From: an uncultured Paracoccaceae bacterium
GTDB lineage: Bacteria > Pseudomonadota > Alphaproteobacteria > Rhodobacterales > Rhodobacteraceae
NCBI GenBank assembly: GCA_937132145.1
Contig: CAKZNY010000352.1
Location: forward strand, 1-25,337
DNA length: 25,337 bases
Reading direction: 5' to 3'
The notes beneath the pieces were generated by a model. It made no database searches and was not told the DNA's origin. It saw only the letters and a list, made by a program, of their open reading frames with translations. Of this stretch, positions 6,278-17,012 are shown in pieces. The stretch's first letter is position 1; the number at the start of each line of letters is the position of its first letter. The position numbers and the translations under genes are program-made.

Positions 6278-9200
6278 ATGCCCAAGACGCATTCAGGCCA
6301 CAAACGTGTCCGTAAGTATTATGGCAAAATCCGCGAAGTAGCGGTAATGCCGAACCTTATTCAGGTTCAGAAAAGTTCATATAAACTTTTCCTCAATTCC
6401 GGCGATCAAGATGAACCGATGGACGGCCAAGGTATCAACGCTGTTTTCCAGTCGGTCTTCCCGATCAAGGATTTCAACGAAACTTCGGTTCTGGAGTTCG
6501 TCAAGTACACGCTCGAGAAGCCGAAGTACGACGTAGAAGAGTGCATGCAGCGCGACATGACATATGGCGCCCCGCTGAAGGTTACTCTCCGTCTGATCGT
6601 GTTTGATGTGGACGAAGATACGGGCGCACGCTCGGTCAAGGACATCAAAGAGCAAGACGTGTTCATGGGCGAGATGCCCCTGATGACACCGAACGGCACA
6701 TTTGTGGTTAACGGCACCGAGCGTGTGATCGTTTCCCAGATGCACCGCTCGCCCGGTGTGTTCTTTGACCATGACAAGGGTAAAACCCACAGTTCGGGCA
6801 AATTGCTGTTCACCTCGCGGATCATTCCCTACCGCGGTAGCTGGCTGGACTTCGAGTTCGACGCCAAAGACATTATTTACGCACGGATCGACCGTCGCCG
6901 TAAACTTCCTGTAACCACGCTGCTTTATGCGCTGGGTCTGGATCAGGAAGGCATTTGCGACGCGTATTACGAGACCGTGAAATACAAGCAGAACAAAAAG
7001 AAAAAGGGTTGGACCACCAAGTTCTTCCCCGAGCGCGTCAAGGGCACCAAGCCTTTGTTCGACATTATTGATGCGAAAACCGGTGAAGTTATTGCCGAAG
7101 CTGGCAAGAAGGTGACACCGCGCACAGTCAAGAAACTGATCGATGAGGGTAAAGTTAAAAACATCCTCGTCCCGTTCGATCAGATCATTGGCCGTTACTC
7201 CGCAAAAGACATCATCAACGAAAAAACTGGCGAGATCTGGGTCGAAGCCGGTGGTGAGTTGACATGGGATATCGATGCGAAAACCGAAGAGGTTTCCGGT
7301 ACGCTGAAAACCTTGCTCGACAATGGTGTGACCGACATTCCGACACTGGACATCGATAACATCAATGTTGGCGGCTATATCCGCAACACAATGGCGGTTG
7401 ATAAAAACATGAACCGCGACGGCGCGCTCATGGATATTTACCGCGTTATGCGTCCGGGCGAGCCTCCGACCGTTGAAGCCTCGGCTGCAATGTTCGAAAG
7501 CATGTTCTTCAATAATGATCGCTACGACTTGTCGGCTGTTGGTCGTGTGAAAATGAACATGCGTCTTAATCTCGATGCACCAGACGAGTTGCGGATTTTG
7601 CGTAAAGAAGACATCATTTCCGTTGTCAAAGCGCTAGCCGATCTTCGCGACGGCAAAGGCGGCATCGACGACATCGACCACCTTGGCAACCGTCGTGTGC
7701 GTTCCGTTGGCGAGCTGATGGAAAACCAGTACCGCGTTGGCCTGCTTCGTATGGAGCGCGCTATCAAGGAACGTATGTCTTCCGTTGAAATCGACACGAT
7801 CATGCCGCAAGACCTGATCAACGCCAAACCGGCAGCGGCTGCTGTTCGTGAATTCTTCGGCTCCTCGCAGCTGTCGCAGTTCATGGACCAAACCAACCCG
7901 CTGTCCGAGGTGACCCACAAACGTCGCCTTTCAGCGCTTGGACCTGGTGGTCTGACACGCGAACGTGCGGGCTTTGAAGTTCGCGACGTTCACGCAACGC
8001 ATTACGGTCGTATGTGTCCGATTGAAACGCCGGAGGGGCCGAACATTGGTCTAATCAACTCCCTCGCTTCTTTCGCGAAAGTTAACAAATACGGCTTCAT
8101 CGAAACACCTTATCGCAAGGTTATTAACGGTCAGGTAACGGACGAAGTTCAGTACATGTCCGCGACCGAAGAAATGCGTCACGTTGTGGCGCAGGCCAAC
8201 GCGCAGATCGACGAAAATGGTCGTTTTGTCAACGATCTGGTTTCGACCCGTGCGTCTGGCGACTATAAGTTGAGCTTGGCTGAAGACGTCGATCTTATGG
8301 ACGTTAGCCCGCGCCAACTGGTGTCGGTTGCGGCCTCGCTGATCCCGTTCCTAGAGAACGACGATGCGAACAGGGCCTTGATGGGTTCCAACATGATGCG
8401 TCAGGCTGTGCCGCTAATTAAGGCCGAGGCTCCGCTGGTTGGTACCGGTATCGAGGAAATTGTGGCTCGGGATTCCGGTGCTGCGATTACGGCCAAGCGT
8501 GGCGGTATCATCGACCAAGTTGACGCGATGCGTATCGTTGTCAAAGCCACCGAAGATATGGAGCCGGGCGATCCGGGCGTGGACATCTATCGTCTGCGTA
8601 AATTCCAGCGCTCGAACCAGAACACCTGTATTAACCAACGCCCACTGGTGAAGGTTGGTGACAAGGTTCGGAAGGGCGAAGTTATTGCTGACGGTCCATC
8701 GACTGATATCGGTGAATTGGCGCTTGGTAAAAACGTGCTCGTCGCGTTTATGCCTTGGAATGGCTACAACTACGAAGATTCAATTCTGATCTCCGAGCGT
8801 ATTGTTAAGGATGACGTCTTCACCTCGATCCACATCGAGGAATTCGAAGTCGCCGCCCGTGACACCAAACTAGGACCAGAAGAAATCACCCGCGATATTC
8901 CGAATGTCGGTGAGGAAGCACTACGCAACCTCGACGAAGCAGGGATCGTTTATATCGGTGCCGAAGTTGGCCCGGGTGACATTCTGGTTGGTAAAATCAC
9001 GCCAAAAGGCGAAAGCCCGATGACGCCGGAAGAAAAACTTCTTCGTGCGATCTTTGGCGAGAAAGCCTCCGACGTTCGCGACACATCCATGCGCCTGAAA
9101 CCTGGTGACTTTGGTACGGTTGTAGAAGTTCGCGTATTCAACCGCCACGGTGTGGAGAAGGACGAACGTGCCCTCCAGATCGAGCGTGAAGACGTTGAAC

Positions 9201-10417
9201 AACTAAGCCGTGACCGCGACGACGAGTTGGCGATTTATGATCGCAACATTTACAACCGTCTGAAGGTGCTGATCCTTGGCAAGAAGGCCGTTAAAGGCCC
9301 CAAAGGCGTGAAACCCGGTTCCCAGATTACCGAGGAACTGCTGGAAACCCTAAGCCGTGGTCAATGGTGGCAGCTTGCATTGTCGGAAGACAAGGATGCG
9401 TCTGAAGTTGAAGCCCTGAACGCGCAGTACGAAGCGCAGAAGGCTGCATTGCAGGCGCGTTTCGACGACAAGGTCGAGAAAATTCGCCGCGGCGATGATC
9501 TGATGCCAGGTGTTATGAAAATGGTCAAAGTCTTTATTGCCGTGAAGCGCAAGCTTCAGCCCGGTGATAAAATGGCTGGTCGCCACGGCAACAAAGGCGT
9601 TATTTCCCGCGTTGTACCGGAAGAGGATATGCCATTCCTCGCCGATGGTACGCCGGTCGATTTCTGTCTGAACCCGCTGGGTGTGCCGTCGCGTATGAAC
9701 GTTGGCCAAATTCTTGAAACGCATATGGGTTGGGCCGCGCGCGGTCTGGGTAAAGCCATCGGTGATGCGTTGCAGGAATACCAGCGTTCCGGTGATATGA
9801 CGCCTGTTCAGGACACTATGAAAGTGGCTTACGGCGCTGACCTCTATGACGAGGTTCTGGCTAAAATGGATCAGGACGAGCTTCTCGAAGCTGCGGGCAA
9901 TGTCACCAACGGTGTGCCAATCGCAACGCCTGTTTTTGACGGTGCCAAAGAGGCAGACGTGAACGATGCGCTGATCCGTGCAGGGCTGGATACATCCGGT
10001 CAGTCAATTCTGTTTGACGGTCTCACAGGCGAGCAGTTTACGCGCCCTGTCACTGTTGGCATGAAGTATATCCTGAAACTGCATCACCTCGTGGACGACA
10101 AAATCCACGCGCGTTCCACTGGTCCGTACAGCCTCGTGACCCAGCAGCCGCTGGGTGGTAAAGCGCAGTTCGGTGGCCAGCGCTTCGGCGAGATGGAGGT
10201 CTGGGCACTTGAAGCCTACGGCGCTGCATACACCTTGCAGGAGATGTTGACAGTCAAGTCGGATGATGTTGCTGGCCGTACCAAAGTGTACGAAAGCATC
10301 GTCAAAGGCGAGGACAACTTCGAGGCTGGCGTGCCAGAATCGTTCAACGTATTGGTCAAGGAAATCCGCTCGCTCGGTTTGAATATCGAGTTACTGAATT
10401 CGGAGGATGAATCATGA
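6278..10417 (+). CDS. rpoB: DNA-directed RNA polymerase subunit beta
   Basis: The 1379-aa beta subunit forms half of the polymerase active cleft. It starts [18 protein letters not shown], the alphaproteobacterial form. The rifampicin pocket lies at about 526-557 ([16 protein letters not shown], then [13 protein letters not shown]); Asp537, His547 and Ser552, which correspond to E. coli D516, H526 and S531, are all wild-type, predicting sensitivity at these sites. Further family segments are [51 protein letters not shown] and, near the C-terminus, [21 protein letters not shown]. The stop codon overlaps the rpoC start by four bases (ATGA), so the two subunits are translationally coupled. Confidence 0.99.
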   Translation: MPKTHSGHKRVRKYYGKIREVAVMPNLIQVQKSSYKLFLNSGDQDEPMDGQGINAVFQSVFPIKDFNETSVLEFVKYTLEKPKYDVEECMQRDMTYGAPLKVTLRLIVFDVDEDTGARSVKDIKEQDVFMGEMPLMTPNGTFVVNGTERVIVSQMHRSPGVFFDHDKGKTHSSGKLLFTSRIIPYRGSWLDFEFDAKDIIYARIDRRRKLPVTTLLYALGLDQEGICDAYYETVKYKQNKKKKGWTTKFFPERVKGTKPLFDIIDAKTGEVIAEAGKKVTPRTVKKLIDEGKVKNILVPFDQIIGRYSAKDIINEKTGEIWVEAGGELTWDIDAKTEEVSGTLKTLLDNGVTDIPTLDIDNINVGGYIRNTMAVDKNMNRDGALMDIYRVMRPGEPPTVEASAAMFESMFFNNDRYDLSAVGRVKMNMRLNLDAPDELRILRKEDIISVVKALADLRDGKGGIDDIDHLGNRRVRSVGELMENQYRVGLLRMERAIKERMSSVEIDTIMPQDLINAKPAAAAVREFFGSSQLSQFMDQTNPLSEVTHKRRLSALGPGGLTRERAGFEVRDVHATHYGRMCPIETPEGPNIGLINSLASFAKVNKYGFIETPYRKVINGQVTDEVQYMSATEEMRHVVAQANAQIDENGRFVNDLVSTRASGDYKLSLAEDVDLMDVSPRQLVSVAASLIPFLENDDANRALMGSNMMRQAVPLIKAEAPLVGTGIEEIVARDSGAAITAKRGGIIDQVDAMRIVVKATEDMEPGDPGVDIYRLRKFQRSNQNTCINQRPLVKVGDKVRKGEVIADGPSTDIGELALGKNVLVAFMPWNGYNYEDSILISERIVKDDVFTSIHIEEFEVAARDTKLGPEEITRDIPNVGEEALRNLDEAGIVYIGAEVGPGDILVGKITPKGESPMTPEEKLLRAIFGEKASDVRDTSMRLKPGDFGTVVEVRVFNRHGVEKDERALQIEREDVEQLSRDRDDELAIYDRNIYNRLKVLILGKKAVKGPKGVKPGSQITEELLETLSRGQWWQLALSEDKDASEVEALNAQYEAQKAALQARFDDKVEKIRRGDDLMPGVMKMVKVFIAVKRKLQPGDKMAGRHGNKGVISRVVPEEDMPFLADGTPVDFCLNPLGVPSRMNVGQILETHMGWAARGLGKAIGDALQEYQRSGDMTPVQDTMKVAYGADLYDEVLAKMDQDELLEAAGNVTNGVPIATPVFDGAKEADVNDALIRAGLDTSGQSILFDGLTGEQFTRPVTVGMKYILKLHHLVDDKIHARSTGPYSLVTQQPLGGKAQFGGQRFGEMEVWALEAYGAAYTLQEMLTVKSDDVAGRTKVYESIVKGEDNFEAGVPESFNVLVKEIRSLGLNIELLNSEDES

Positions 10418-13400
10418 ACCACGAAATCACAAACAACCCGTTTAATGCGGTCCAGCCAGTGAAGACTTTTGACGAAATCAAAATCTCTCTGGCCTCGCCA
10501 GAGCGGATTTTGTCATGGTCTTTCGGCGAGATTAAAAAGCCGGAAACCATCAACTATCGTACGTTCAAGCCAGAACGCGACGGTCTTTTCTGCGCGCGTA
10601 TCTTTGGCCCGATCAAAGATTATGAATGCCTGTGCGGAAAATATAAACGCATGAAGTATCGCGGTGTTACCTGCGAGAAATGTGGTGTTGAGGTAACTTT
10701 GCAGAAGGTCCGCCGCGAGCGCATGGGTCACATCGACCTTGCCGCTCCTGTGGCCCACATCTGGTTCCTCAAATCGCTGCCATCCCGCATCGGTCTGATG
10801 CTGGACATGACTTTGCGCGATCTGGAACGCATCCTGTACTTTGAACAGTATGTTGTGATCGAGCCGGGTCTTACAGACCTGAACCACGGCCAGCTTATGA
10901 CCGAAGAAGAGTTCATGGATGCGCAGGACCAGTTCGGCGATGACGCTTTCACCGCCGGTATCGGTGCTGAAGCCATCCGCGAAATGCTGGCTGCGATTGA
11001 TCTGGACGCCGAAGCCGAACAGCTGCGTGCTGATCTGGCCGTGGCAACTGGCGAGCTGAAACCAAAGAAAATCATCAAGCGCCTAAAACTTGTTGAAAAC
11101 TTCCGTGGTTCCGGCAACCGTCCCGAGTGGATGGTTCTGACCGTGATCCCTGTGATCCCGCCAGAATTGCGCCCATTGGTTCCACTAGACGGTGGCCGTT
11201 TCGCAACGTCGGATCTGAACGATCTGTACCGCCGCGTTATCAACCGTAACAACCGTCTTAAACGCCTGATCGAGCTTCGTGCGCCGGATATCATCATCCG
11301 CAACGAGAAACGCATGTTGCAGGAATCTGTGGATGCGCTGTTCGACAACGGCCGTCGTGGTCGCGTAATCACGGGTGCCAACAAGCGTCCGTTGAAATCG
11401 CTGTCCGACATGCTGAAAGGTAAACAGGGCCGTTTCCGCCAGAACCTTTTGGGCAAACGCGTCGATTTCTCGGGTCGCTCGGTCATTGTGACTGGTCCGG
11501 AATTGAAACTGCATCAATGTGGTCTTCCCAAGAAGATGGCGTTGGAGCTGTTCAAACCGTTCATCTACTCGCGTCTTGAAGCCAAAGGTCTGTCCACAAC
11601 TGTGAAGCAGGCCAAGAAGCTGGTTGAAAAAGAGCGTCCAGAAGTTTGGGATATCCTCGACGAGGTTATCCGCGAGCATCCGGTCATGCTGAACCGTGCG
11701 CCAACGCTGCACCGTTTGGGCATTCAGGCGTTCGAACCTGTTCTGATCGAGGGTAAAGCCATCCAGCTTCACCCGCTGGTTTGTGCCGCGTTCAACGCCG
11801 ATTTCGACGGCGACCAAATGGCGGTTCACATTCCCCTGAGCCTCGAGGCGCAGTTGGAAACCCGTGTTCTGATGATGTCGACAAACAACGTTCTGTCACC
11901 ATCCAACGGCAAACCGATTATCGTTCCTTCGCAGGATATGATTTTGGGCCTCTACTACATTACGCTCGAGCGTAAAGGTATGGTGGGTGAGGGCATGGCC
12001 TTCGCTTCCATGGCAGAGGTCGACCACGCGTTGAACAATGGCGTTGTGCATTTGCACGCCAAAATCACCGCACGGATCGAGCAGATCGACGCCGAGGGCA
12101 ACGCCTATATGGAACGTGTAGAAACCACGCCGGGCCGTTTGCGTCTTGGCCAGTTGCTACCAAAAAACCACAAGGCTCCGTTCTCGATCGTGAACCGTCT
12201 GCTTCGCAAGAAGGAAGTCGGCGATGTGATTGATGTGGTTTACCGTCACTGTGGCCAGAAAGAATCCGTTATTTTCTGTGACCAGATCATGACGCTCGGT
12301 TTCCACGAGTCCTTCAAGGCCGGTATTTCGTTTGGTAAGGATGACATCATCATCCCTGACACCAAATGGGATTTGGTGAACGCGACCCGCGATCAGGTTA
12401 AAGAATTCGAGAAACAGTATATGGACGGCCTGATTACTCAGGGCGAGAAATATAACAAAGTTGTCGATGCCTGGTCGAAATGTTCCGACGTTGTTGCGGA
12501 AGCGATGATGGGCGAGATTTCGAAAACGCACCTTGATAAAGACGGTTCTGAAATGGAGCCGAACTCGGTTTACATGATGTCCCACTCCGGTGCGCGTGGC
12601 TCCCCTGCGCAGATGAAACAGCTGGGCGGGATGCGCGGTTTGATGGCCAAGCCTAACGGCGAGATCATCGAAACACCGATTATCTCGAACTTTAAAGAGG
12701 GTCTTTCGGTGCTGGAGTACTTCAACTCCACCCACGGGGCGCGTAAAGGTCTGGCGGATACGGCGTTGAAAACGGCTAACTCCGGTTACCTGACACGTCG
12801 TCTGGTGGATGTGGCACAGGATTGTATCGTTAAGATTGACGATTGTGGCACCGAACGCTCGATCACGGCGAAGGCTGCTGTCAGCGATGGGGAAATCATC
12901 AGCTCCATGTCTGAACGCATTCTGGGTCGTACCGCGGCCGAAGATGTTCTACATCCGAAAACCGGTGAAATCCTTGTTCGTCGCAACGAATTGATGGACG
13001 AGCGTGCATCCGAGGCTGTCGAGGAAGCCAACGTTCCCTCGATGCTGATCCGCAGCCCGCTGACTTGTGAAGCTGATGATGGCATTTGCGCCACTTGTTA
13101 TGGTCGTGATTTGGCACGTGGTACCCGGGTTAATCCGGGCGAGGCTGTCGGCATTATCGCCGCGCAGTCGATCGGCGAGCCGGGCACACAGTTGACCATG
13201 CGTACATTCCACATTGGTGGTATCGCGCAGGGTGGCTCGCAGTCGTTCCAGGAATCCAACAGCGAGGGTAAAGTCGAGTTCCGCAAAGCGAGCATCATCG
13301 TAAATGCTGATAAAGAGCAGGTCGTGATGGGTCGTAACATGGAGCTGGTGATCGTCGATGAAAACGGTGGCGAGCGCGCGTCTTACAAATTGACATACGG

Positions 13401-14637
13401 CACAACCGTGCTGGTCAAGAAGGGTAAGAAAATCAAGCGTGGCGAGAAGCTGTTTGAATGGGATCCGTATGCGCTGCCAATTATCGCGGAACAAGCCGGT
13501 GTGGCGAAGTTCGTCGACCTGATGCCAGGCATGTCTATCCGTGAAGAAACCGATGATGCGACGGGCATGACCCAGCGTATCGTTATGGATTGGCGCACCG
13601 CCCCTAAAGGCAACGACCTGAAACCCGAGATCATCGTGATGGACCCTGAAACCGGCGAACCCGTTCGTCTGGCAAATGGCCACCCCGAAGTTCACACTAT
13701 GTCGGTTGATGCGATTTTGTCCGTTGAAGACGGCCAAGAGATCAAAGCCGGTGACGTTATCGCACGTATCCCGCGCGAGGGTGCCAAGACAAAAGACATC
13801 ACCGGTGGTCTGCCGCGTGTTGCCGAGTTGTTCGAGGCCCGTCGCCCTAAAGACCACGCGATCATCGCCGAGATTGATGGCCACGTGACCTTTGGCAAGG
13901 ACTACAAGAACAAACGTCGTATCTCGATTGTGCCTGTGGATGACACGCAGGAACCGGTCGAATATATGGTGCCAAAAGGTAAGCACATTCCTGTTCAGGA
14001 AGGGGATTTCATCCAGAAGGGCGAATACCTGATGGACGGCAATCCGGCCCCGCATGACATTCTGAATGTTATGGGCGTCGAGGCTTTGGCTGACTATATG
14101 ATCGACGAAGTTCAGGCGGTGTATCGTTTGCAAGGTGTGAAAATCAACGACAAGCACATCGAGGTTATTGTTCGCCAGATGCTCCAGAAATGGGAAATTG
14201 CAACGTCCGGTGGCACAACCTTGCTGAAAGGCGAGCATGTCGACAAAGCCGAGTTCGTGGAGGCAAACGAGGAAGCCGTTGCCAACGGTCGCGAGCCGGC
14301 AACCGGTGGCCCGATCCTGCTTGGCATCACCAAGGCCAGCTTGCAGACACGCTCGTTCATCTCTGCGGCATCGTTCCAGGAAACCACACGGGTTCTGACC
14401 GAGGCTGCCACGCAAGGTAAGGTTGACAAGCTGATCGGCCTGAAAGAGAACGTGATCGTTGGTCGCCTTATTCCGGCTGGTACGGGTTCGGCAACGTTTG
14501 AGATCAAACGGATCGCAACACTGCGCGACGCCAAGATCATCGCACAGCGTCAAGCCGAGGCGGTTGCAGTCGCAGCCCTCGAGGACAAGACAGCAGAAGA
14601 GAAGCCACCTACGGACGCTGCAAGCCTGTTCAACTAG
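10414..14637 (+). CDS. rpoC: DNA-directed RNA polymerase subunit beta'
   Basis: The 1407-aa beta' subunit carries the catalytic magnesium. The absolutely conserved [15 protein letters not shown] begins at Asn461, so Asp463, Asp465 and Asp467 hold the metal. The N-terminal zinc ribbon uses Cys72, Cys74, Cys87 and Cys90; the second zinc site uses Cys811, Cys885, Cys892 and Cys895. The trigger-loop region follows [25 protein letters not shown]. The ribosome site GGAGGA (10402-10407) lies inside the end of rpoB, and the ATG overlaps the rpoB stop. A strong terminator begins 23 bases after the stop, ending the unit. Confidence 0.99.
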   Translation: MNHEITNNPFNAVQPVKTFDEIKISLASPERILSWSFGEIKKPETINYRTFKPERDGLFCARIFGPIKDYECLCGKYKRMKYRGVTCEKCGVEVTLQKVRRERMGHIDLAAPVAHIWFLKSLPSRIGLMLDMTLRDLERILYFEQYVVIEPGLTDLNHGQLMTEEEFMDAQDQFGDDAFTAGIGAEAIREMLAAIDLDAEAEQLRADLAVATGELKPKKIIKRLKLVENFRGSGNRPEWMVLTVIPVIPPELRPLVPLDGGRFATSDLNDLYRRVINRNNRLKRLIELRAPDIIIRNEKRMLQESVDALFDNGRRGRVITGANKRPLKSLSDMLKGKQGRFRQNLLGKRVDFSGRSVIVTGPELKLHQCGLPKKMALELFKPFIYSRLEAKGLSTTVKQAKKLVEKERPEVWDILDEVIREHPVMLNRAPTLHRLGIQAFEPVLIEGKAIQLHPLVCAAFNADFDGDQMAVHIPLSLEAQLETRVLMMSTNNVLSPSNGKPIIVPSQDMILGLYYITLERKGMVGEGMAFASMAEVDHALNNGVVHLHAKITARIEQIDAEGNAYMERVETTPGRLRLGQLLPKNHKAPFSIVNRLLRKKEVGDVIDVVYRHCGQKESVIFCDQIMTLGFHESFKAGISFGKDDIIIPDTKWDLVNATRDQVKEFEKQYMDGLITQGEKYNKVVDAWSKCSDVVAEAMMGEISKTHLDKDGSEMEPNSVYMMSHSGARGSPAQMKQLGGMRGLMAKPNGEIIETPIISNFKEGLSVLEYFNSTHGARKGLADTALKTANSGYLTRRLVDVAQDCIVKIDDCGTERSITAKAAVSDGEIISSMSERILGRTAAEDVLHPKTGEILVRRNELMDERASEAVEEANVPSMLIRSPLTCEADDGICATCYGRDLARGTRVNPGEAVGIIAAQSIGEPGTQLTMRTFHIGGIAQGGSQSFQESNSEGKVEFRKASIIVNADKEQVVMGRNMELVIVDENGGERASYKLTYGTTVLVKKGKKIKRGEKLFEWDPYALPIIAEQAGVAKFVDLMPGMSIREETDDATGMTQRIVMDWRTAPKGNDLKPEIIVMDPETGEPVRLANGHPEVHTMSVDAILSVEDGQEIKAGDVIARIPREGAKTKDITGGLPRVAELFEARRPKDHAIIAEIDGHVTFGKDYKNKRRISIVPVDDTQEPVEYMVPKGKHIPVQEGDFIQKGEYLMDGNPAPHDILNVMGVEALADYMIDEVQAVYRLQGVKINDKHIEVIVRQMLQKWEIATSGGTTLLKGEHVDKAEFVEANEEAVANGREPATGGPILLGITKASLQTRSFISAASFQETTRVLTEAATQGKVDKLIGLKENVIVGRLIPAGTGSATFEIKRIATLRDAKIIAQRQAEAVAVAALEDKTAEEKPPTDAASLFN

Positions 14638-14655
14638 TCGCAGCAACCCAGAATT

Positions 14656-14689
14656 AAAAAAGCCCCGCTGGAAACGGCGGGGCTTTTTT
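14656..14689. terminator. bidirectional intrinsic terminator after rpoC
   Basis: AGCCCCGC (14661-14668) pairs with GCGGGGCT (14677-14684), 8 GC-rich base pairs around an 8-base loop, with A6 on the left and T6 on the right (the innermost A and T belonging to the stem). It ends rpoC on the plus strand and, because of the A-run, can also end the convergent minus-strand gene whose stop lies at 14696-14698. Confidence 0.93.
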
Positions 14690-14695
14690 GTTGGC

Positions 14696-15706
14696 TTAGT
14701 CTGATCGCCAATAATCGCCAGCGAGCGCTTTGTGCTTCAAAAACCGTGGATCATCGTTTGGTGCGGTATTGGTTAGCTTAGACAGTCGCTTCACATAATT
14801 TGCGCAACAGTTATGGTGCATTTTAAATATGTGGTCATGATCAACCAGTTTTTTGTATTCAGCCTCAAATGCGTCCTCTCGGGATTGAGCAGACAGGTCT
14901 TCGATATCGTTGCAATCATATAGCGCCAAAAACTCCGCGTTGTGCCGGTGTATTCTCTGAGACCCGCTCAATTGGGTTCCTTTCAGGGAAAAACTCTCCA
15001 GTGATTTGATTGCGTAATGATTAACCTGTGCCGCTGAATGCGTAATCCGTCGTTTGGCGCTTTCCCGATAATGTTGCGGTGGTTTGGTTAGCCGGATGGC
15101 CTTGATATGCACACCTTCGCTATCAACCCAGATGTTCGCCCCGCCCCAGTCCTTAGAAAAATTGACAGGGCCGTGTTCCTCCAGTCGGCCAAACAAATGT
15201 AAATCGCGAAAGATGGATTTGAAAAACACGTTAGCCTCGACCTGCCCGTCAGCCGCTCGCGTAAACTGATGTCTAAGAAACTTGTCTTGCCATTTGTTGA
15301 TGCCATTGCTTCCGAAAGCTTTCCAATTGATCGCCATGCCAAGACAGTTTTGCCCATTATTCACGACAAGATCGTGGATTGTGCCATCACCGACAAAAAC
15401 CTGTAAGTATTCATCTATATCCATCGCCATCACCCAATCAGCAGCGAGAACCCGCGGGTCTTTGTGTGCTTTTCGATAAGCGTTCCGAACCGGAGATTCG
15501 TTTTTACGCGGGTAGTGGCGCAGATGGCGAACCAGCCCGAGTTCCTCCAATGCATCCAGCATATCGTCGGAGCCGTCCGTGCAGTCATGCGTTAACACTA
15601 CAATATCATCAAACCCTATCGCGCGATGCCATGCGATCCATTCCAGCAGGAACGGGCCCTCATTACGGGCAGGGCTTACAAGGCAGACTTCGGGTTTGCG
15701 CGGCAT
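14696..15706 (-). CDS. glycosyltransferase-2-like protein, function unassigned
   Basis: This minus-strand gene encodes 336 aa. The N-terminus has the Rossmann-like GT-A start EVCLVSPARNEGPFLLEWIAW (about 6-26), a second strand VVLTHDCTDGSDDM (36-49), and the metal-binding DxD triad Asp96-Ile97-Asp98 in WVMAMDIDEYL. This matches the group of bacterial family-2-like transferases (Glyco_tranf_2_4 type), often tied to surface polysaccharide or glycan decoration; donor and acceptor cannot be told. There is no signal peptide or TM span, so it is cytoplasmic. The C-terminal half is His- and Cys-rich (MHHNCCANYVKR). The gene stands alone, convergent with rpoC and divergent from rpsL, which breaks the rpoC-rpsL adjacency common in bacteria. 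Only a weak GGA precedes the ATG. Confidence 0.85.
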   Translation of the reverse strand: MPRKPEVCLVSPARNEGPFLLEWIAWHRAIGFDDIVVLTHDCTDGSDDMLDALEELGLVRHLRHYPRKNESPVRNAYRKAHKDPRVLAADWVMAMDIDEYLQVFVGDGTIHDLVVNNGQNCLGMAINWKAFGSNGINKWQDKFLRHQFTRAADGQVEANVFFKSIFRDLHLFGRLEEHGPVNFSKDWGGANIWVDSEGVHIKAIRLTKPPQHYRESAKRRITHSAAQVNHYAIKSLESFSLKGTQLSGSQRIHRHNAEFLALYDCNDIEDLSAQSREDAFEAEYKKLVDHDHIFKMHHNCCANYVKRLSKLTNTAPNDDPRFLKHKALAGDYWRSD

Positions 15707-16136
15707 CTATGAATATTCCGATAATTCCTGCGCTTGAGACTATCCATGGGCCCTCTTTGTGTAAACCGCCAGAGGCGGATTCGCGGTGCCGAAAGGCTTG
15801 GGTTGAAGTTGGCGGGAAGGGGGGGTAATCAACAACAGAGGCACGCCGTAAATGTTCAGTAATACTTGAGTTATACGCGACTTTTAAACCAACGCATGAA
15901 TCCTGTTATACACCTGTTGACAAGTCGCCCGACTCCTTCTATTTATCCCCTCGCTCGGGTGAGGCAACTGCCGATACCCGATACAAGCCACAATCTGGCG
16001 GTCAAGATCTAGGTTCAAACCTCGATCCTCTGGAATTTCGCTGCACTCGGGTCGTAAGACTTTGGGCGCGGCATTTTGGCGTTTTGCACATTCGGTGCAT
16101 GGCGCGTTGAAACTGGTTGCACGGGGTTATTGCCGA
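15707..16136. other. 430-base divergent intergenic region between glycosyltransferase gene and rpsL
   Basis: This gap carries the divergent upstream regions of the two flanking genes. I see the str operon promoter (15917-15945) and a leader of about 185 bases towards rpsL. Small hairpins are CCGCC/GGCGG (15766-15778) and TGCAC/GTGCA (16085-16099). No good minus-strand promoter for the glycosyltransferase gene was recognised, and no small gene is convincing here. Confidence 0.6.
15917..15945 (+). promoter_or_regulatory. sigma70-type promoter of the str operon (rpsL-rpsG-fusA-tuf)
   Basis: A consensus -35 box TTGACA (15917-15922) and a -10 box TATTTA (15940-15945) are separated by exactly 17 bases. 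A start near 15952 gives a leader of about 185 bases before rpsL. This is the best promoter in the window and fits the need for very high expression of the operon. Confidence 0.8.
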
Positions 16137-16508
16137 ATGCCAACGATACAACAGCTTATCCGCAAGCCGCGGAAGCCGAAAGTAAAGCGTCAGAAATCGA
16201 TGCATCTGCAGGCTTGTCCGCAGAAGCGCGGCGTTTGTACGCGCGTATATACAACGACACCCAAGAAGCCGAACTCGGCCATGCGTAAGGTTGCCAAAGT
16301 GCGCCTGACAAACGGTTTTGAGGTCATCTGCTATATTCCGGGTGAGAAACATAACCTTCAGGAGCACTCGGTTGTGCTTATCCGTGGCGGTCGTGTGAAA
16401 GATTTGCCCGGTGTCCGTTACCACGTTCTGCGCGGTGTGCTGGATACCCAAGGCGTTAAAGATCGTCGTCAACGTCGTTCGAAATACGGCGCCAAGCGTC
16501 CTAAATAA
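16137..16508 (+). CDS. rpsL: 30S ribosomal protein S12
   Basis: The 123-aa S12 sits at the decoding centre and checks codon-anticodon fit. ATG 16137 is used rather than an in-frame ATG 25 codons upstream, because [14 protein letters not shown] is the conserved start. The loop [13 protein letters not shown] contains Lys43 and the second loop [11 protein letters not shown] contains Lys88, the two sites of streptomycin-resistance changes; both are wild-type. GGGG at 16123-16126 is the likely ribosome site. rpsG begins 12 bases after the stop, so this is the first gene of a tight operon. Confidence 0.98.
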   Translation: MPTIQQLIRKPRKPKVKRQKSMHLQACPQKRGVCTRVYTTTPKKPNSAMRKVAKVRLTNGFEVICYIPGEKHNLQEHSVVLIRGGRVKDLPGVRYHVLRGVLDTQGVKDRRQRRSKYGAKRPK

Positions 16509-16520
16509 GGAGAAAGCAGT

Positions 16521-16991
16521 ATGTCCCGACGTCATGCCGCCGAGAAACGTATAGTTTTGCCGGACGCCAAATATGGTGACCGCATTCTGACGAAATTCAT
16601 GAACAACCTGATGATGGACGGTAAAAAATCCATCGCCGAGCGTATCGTTTACGGTGCCCTTGATCGCGTTGAAGGCAAGCTGAAGCGTGCACCTGTCGAG
16701 GTGTTCCACGAGGCTCTGGAAAACATCAAACCATCGGTCGAGGTTCGCTCCCGCCGTGTTGGTGGTGCAACGTACCAGATCCCCGTTGAGGTTCGCCCAG
16801 AGCGCCGTGAGGCCCTTGCGATCCGCTGGTTGATCAAAGCCGCGCGTACACGCAACGAAAACACTATGGAAGAGCGTCTTGCAGGCGAATTGATGGATGC
16901 ATCCTCCTCCCGTGGTTCCGCTGTTAAGAAACGCGAAGACACTCACAAGATGGCCGATGCGAACAAAGCATTCAGCCATTACCGCTGGTAA
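16521..16991 (+). CDS. rpsG: 30S ribosomal protein S7
   Basis: The 156-aa S7 is a primary binder of the 3' major domain of 16S rRNA and starts assembly of the 30S head; it also lines the E site. It opens [10 protein letters not shown], contains [22 protein letters not shown] and the hairpin [26 protein letters not shown], and ends with the helix [15 protein letters not shown] ribosome site lies in the 12-base gap to rpsL. That gap is too small for the S7-binding intercistronic site known from E. coli, so any S7 feedback must work elsewhere. fusA follows after 21 bases. Confidence 0.98.
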   Translation: MSRRHAAEKRIVLPDAKYGDRILTKFMNNLMMDGKKSIAERIVYGALDRVEGKLKRAPVEVFHEALENIKPSVEVRSRRVGGATYQIPVEVRPERREALAIRWLIKAARTRNENTMEERLAGELMDASSSRGSAVKKREDTHKMADANKAFSHYRW

Positions 16992-17012
16992 TTTTGGTTT
17001 AGGACGAGAACA

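Noticed and set aside
7853..7948. Possible rifampicin-resistance changes in rpoB
   Set aside because: The residues corresponding to E. coli D516, H526 and S531 are all the sensitive type.
12949..14646. Long antisense open frame of 565 codons opposite rpoC
   Set aside because: It lies wholly within the conserved rpoC gene and only mirrors its codon bias; the translation is rich in Phe, His, Arg and Asn without domain signals, as typical of shadows of GC-ending codons.
15766..15778. CCGCC/GGCGG hairpin as a terminator upstream of the glycosyltransferase gene
   Set aside because: The stem is only 5 bp, there is no T-run on either strand, and it lies upstream of, not after, the flanking genes.
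16062..16136. In-frame 25-codon N-terminal extension of rpsL from ATG 16062
   Set aside because: S12 starts MPTIQQL at 16137 throughout proteobacteria; the extension lies in the leader.
16263..16403. Possible streptomycin-resistance changes in rpsL
   Set aside because: Lys43 and Lys88 are both wild-type.
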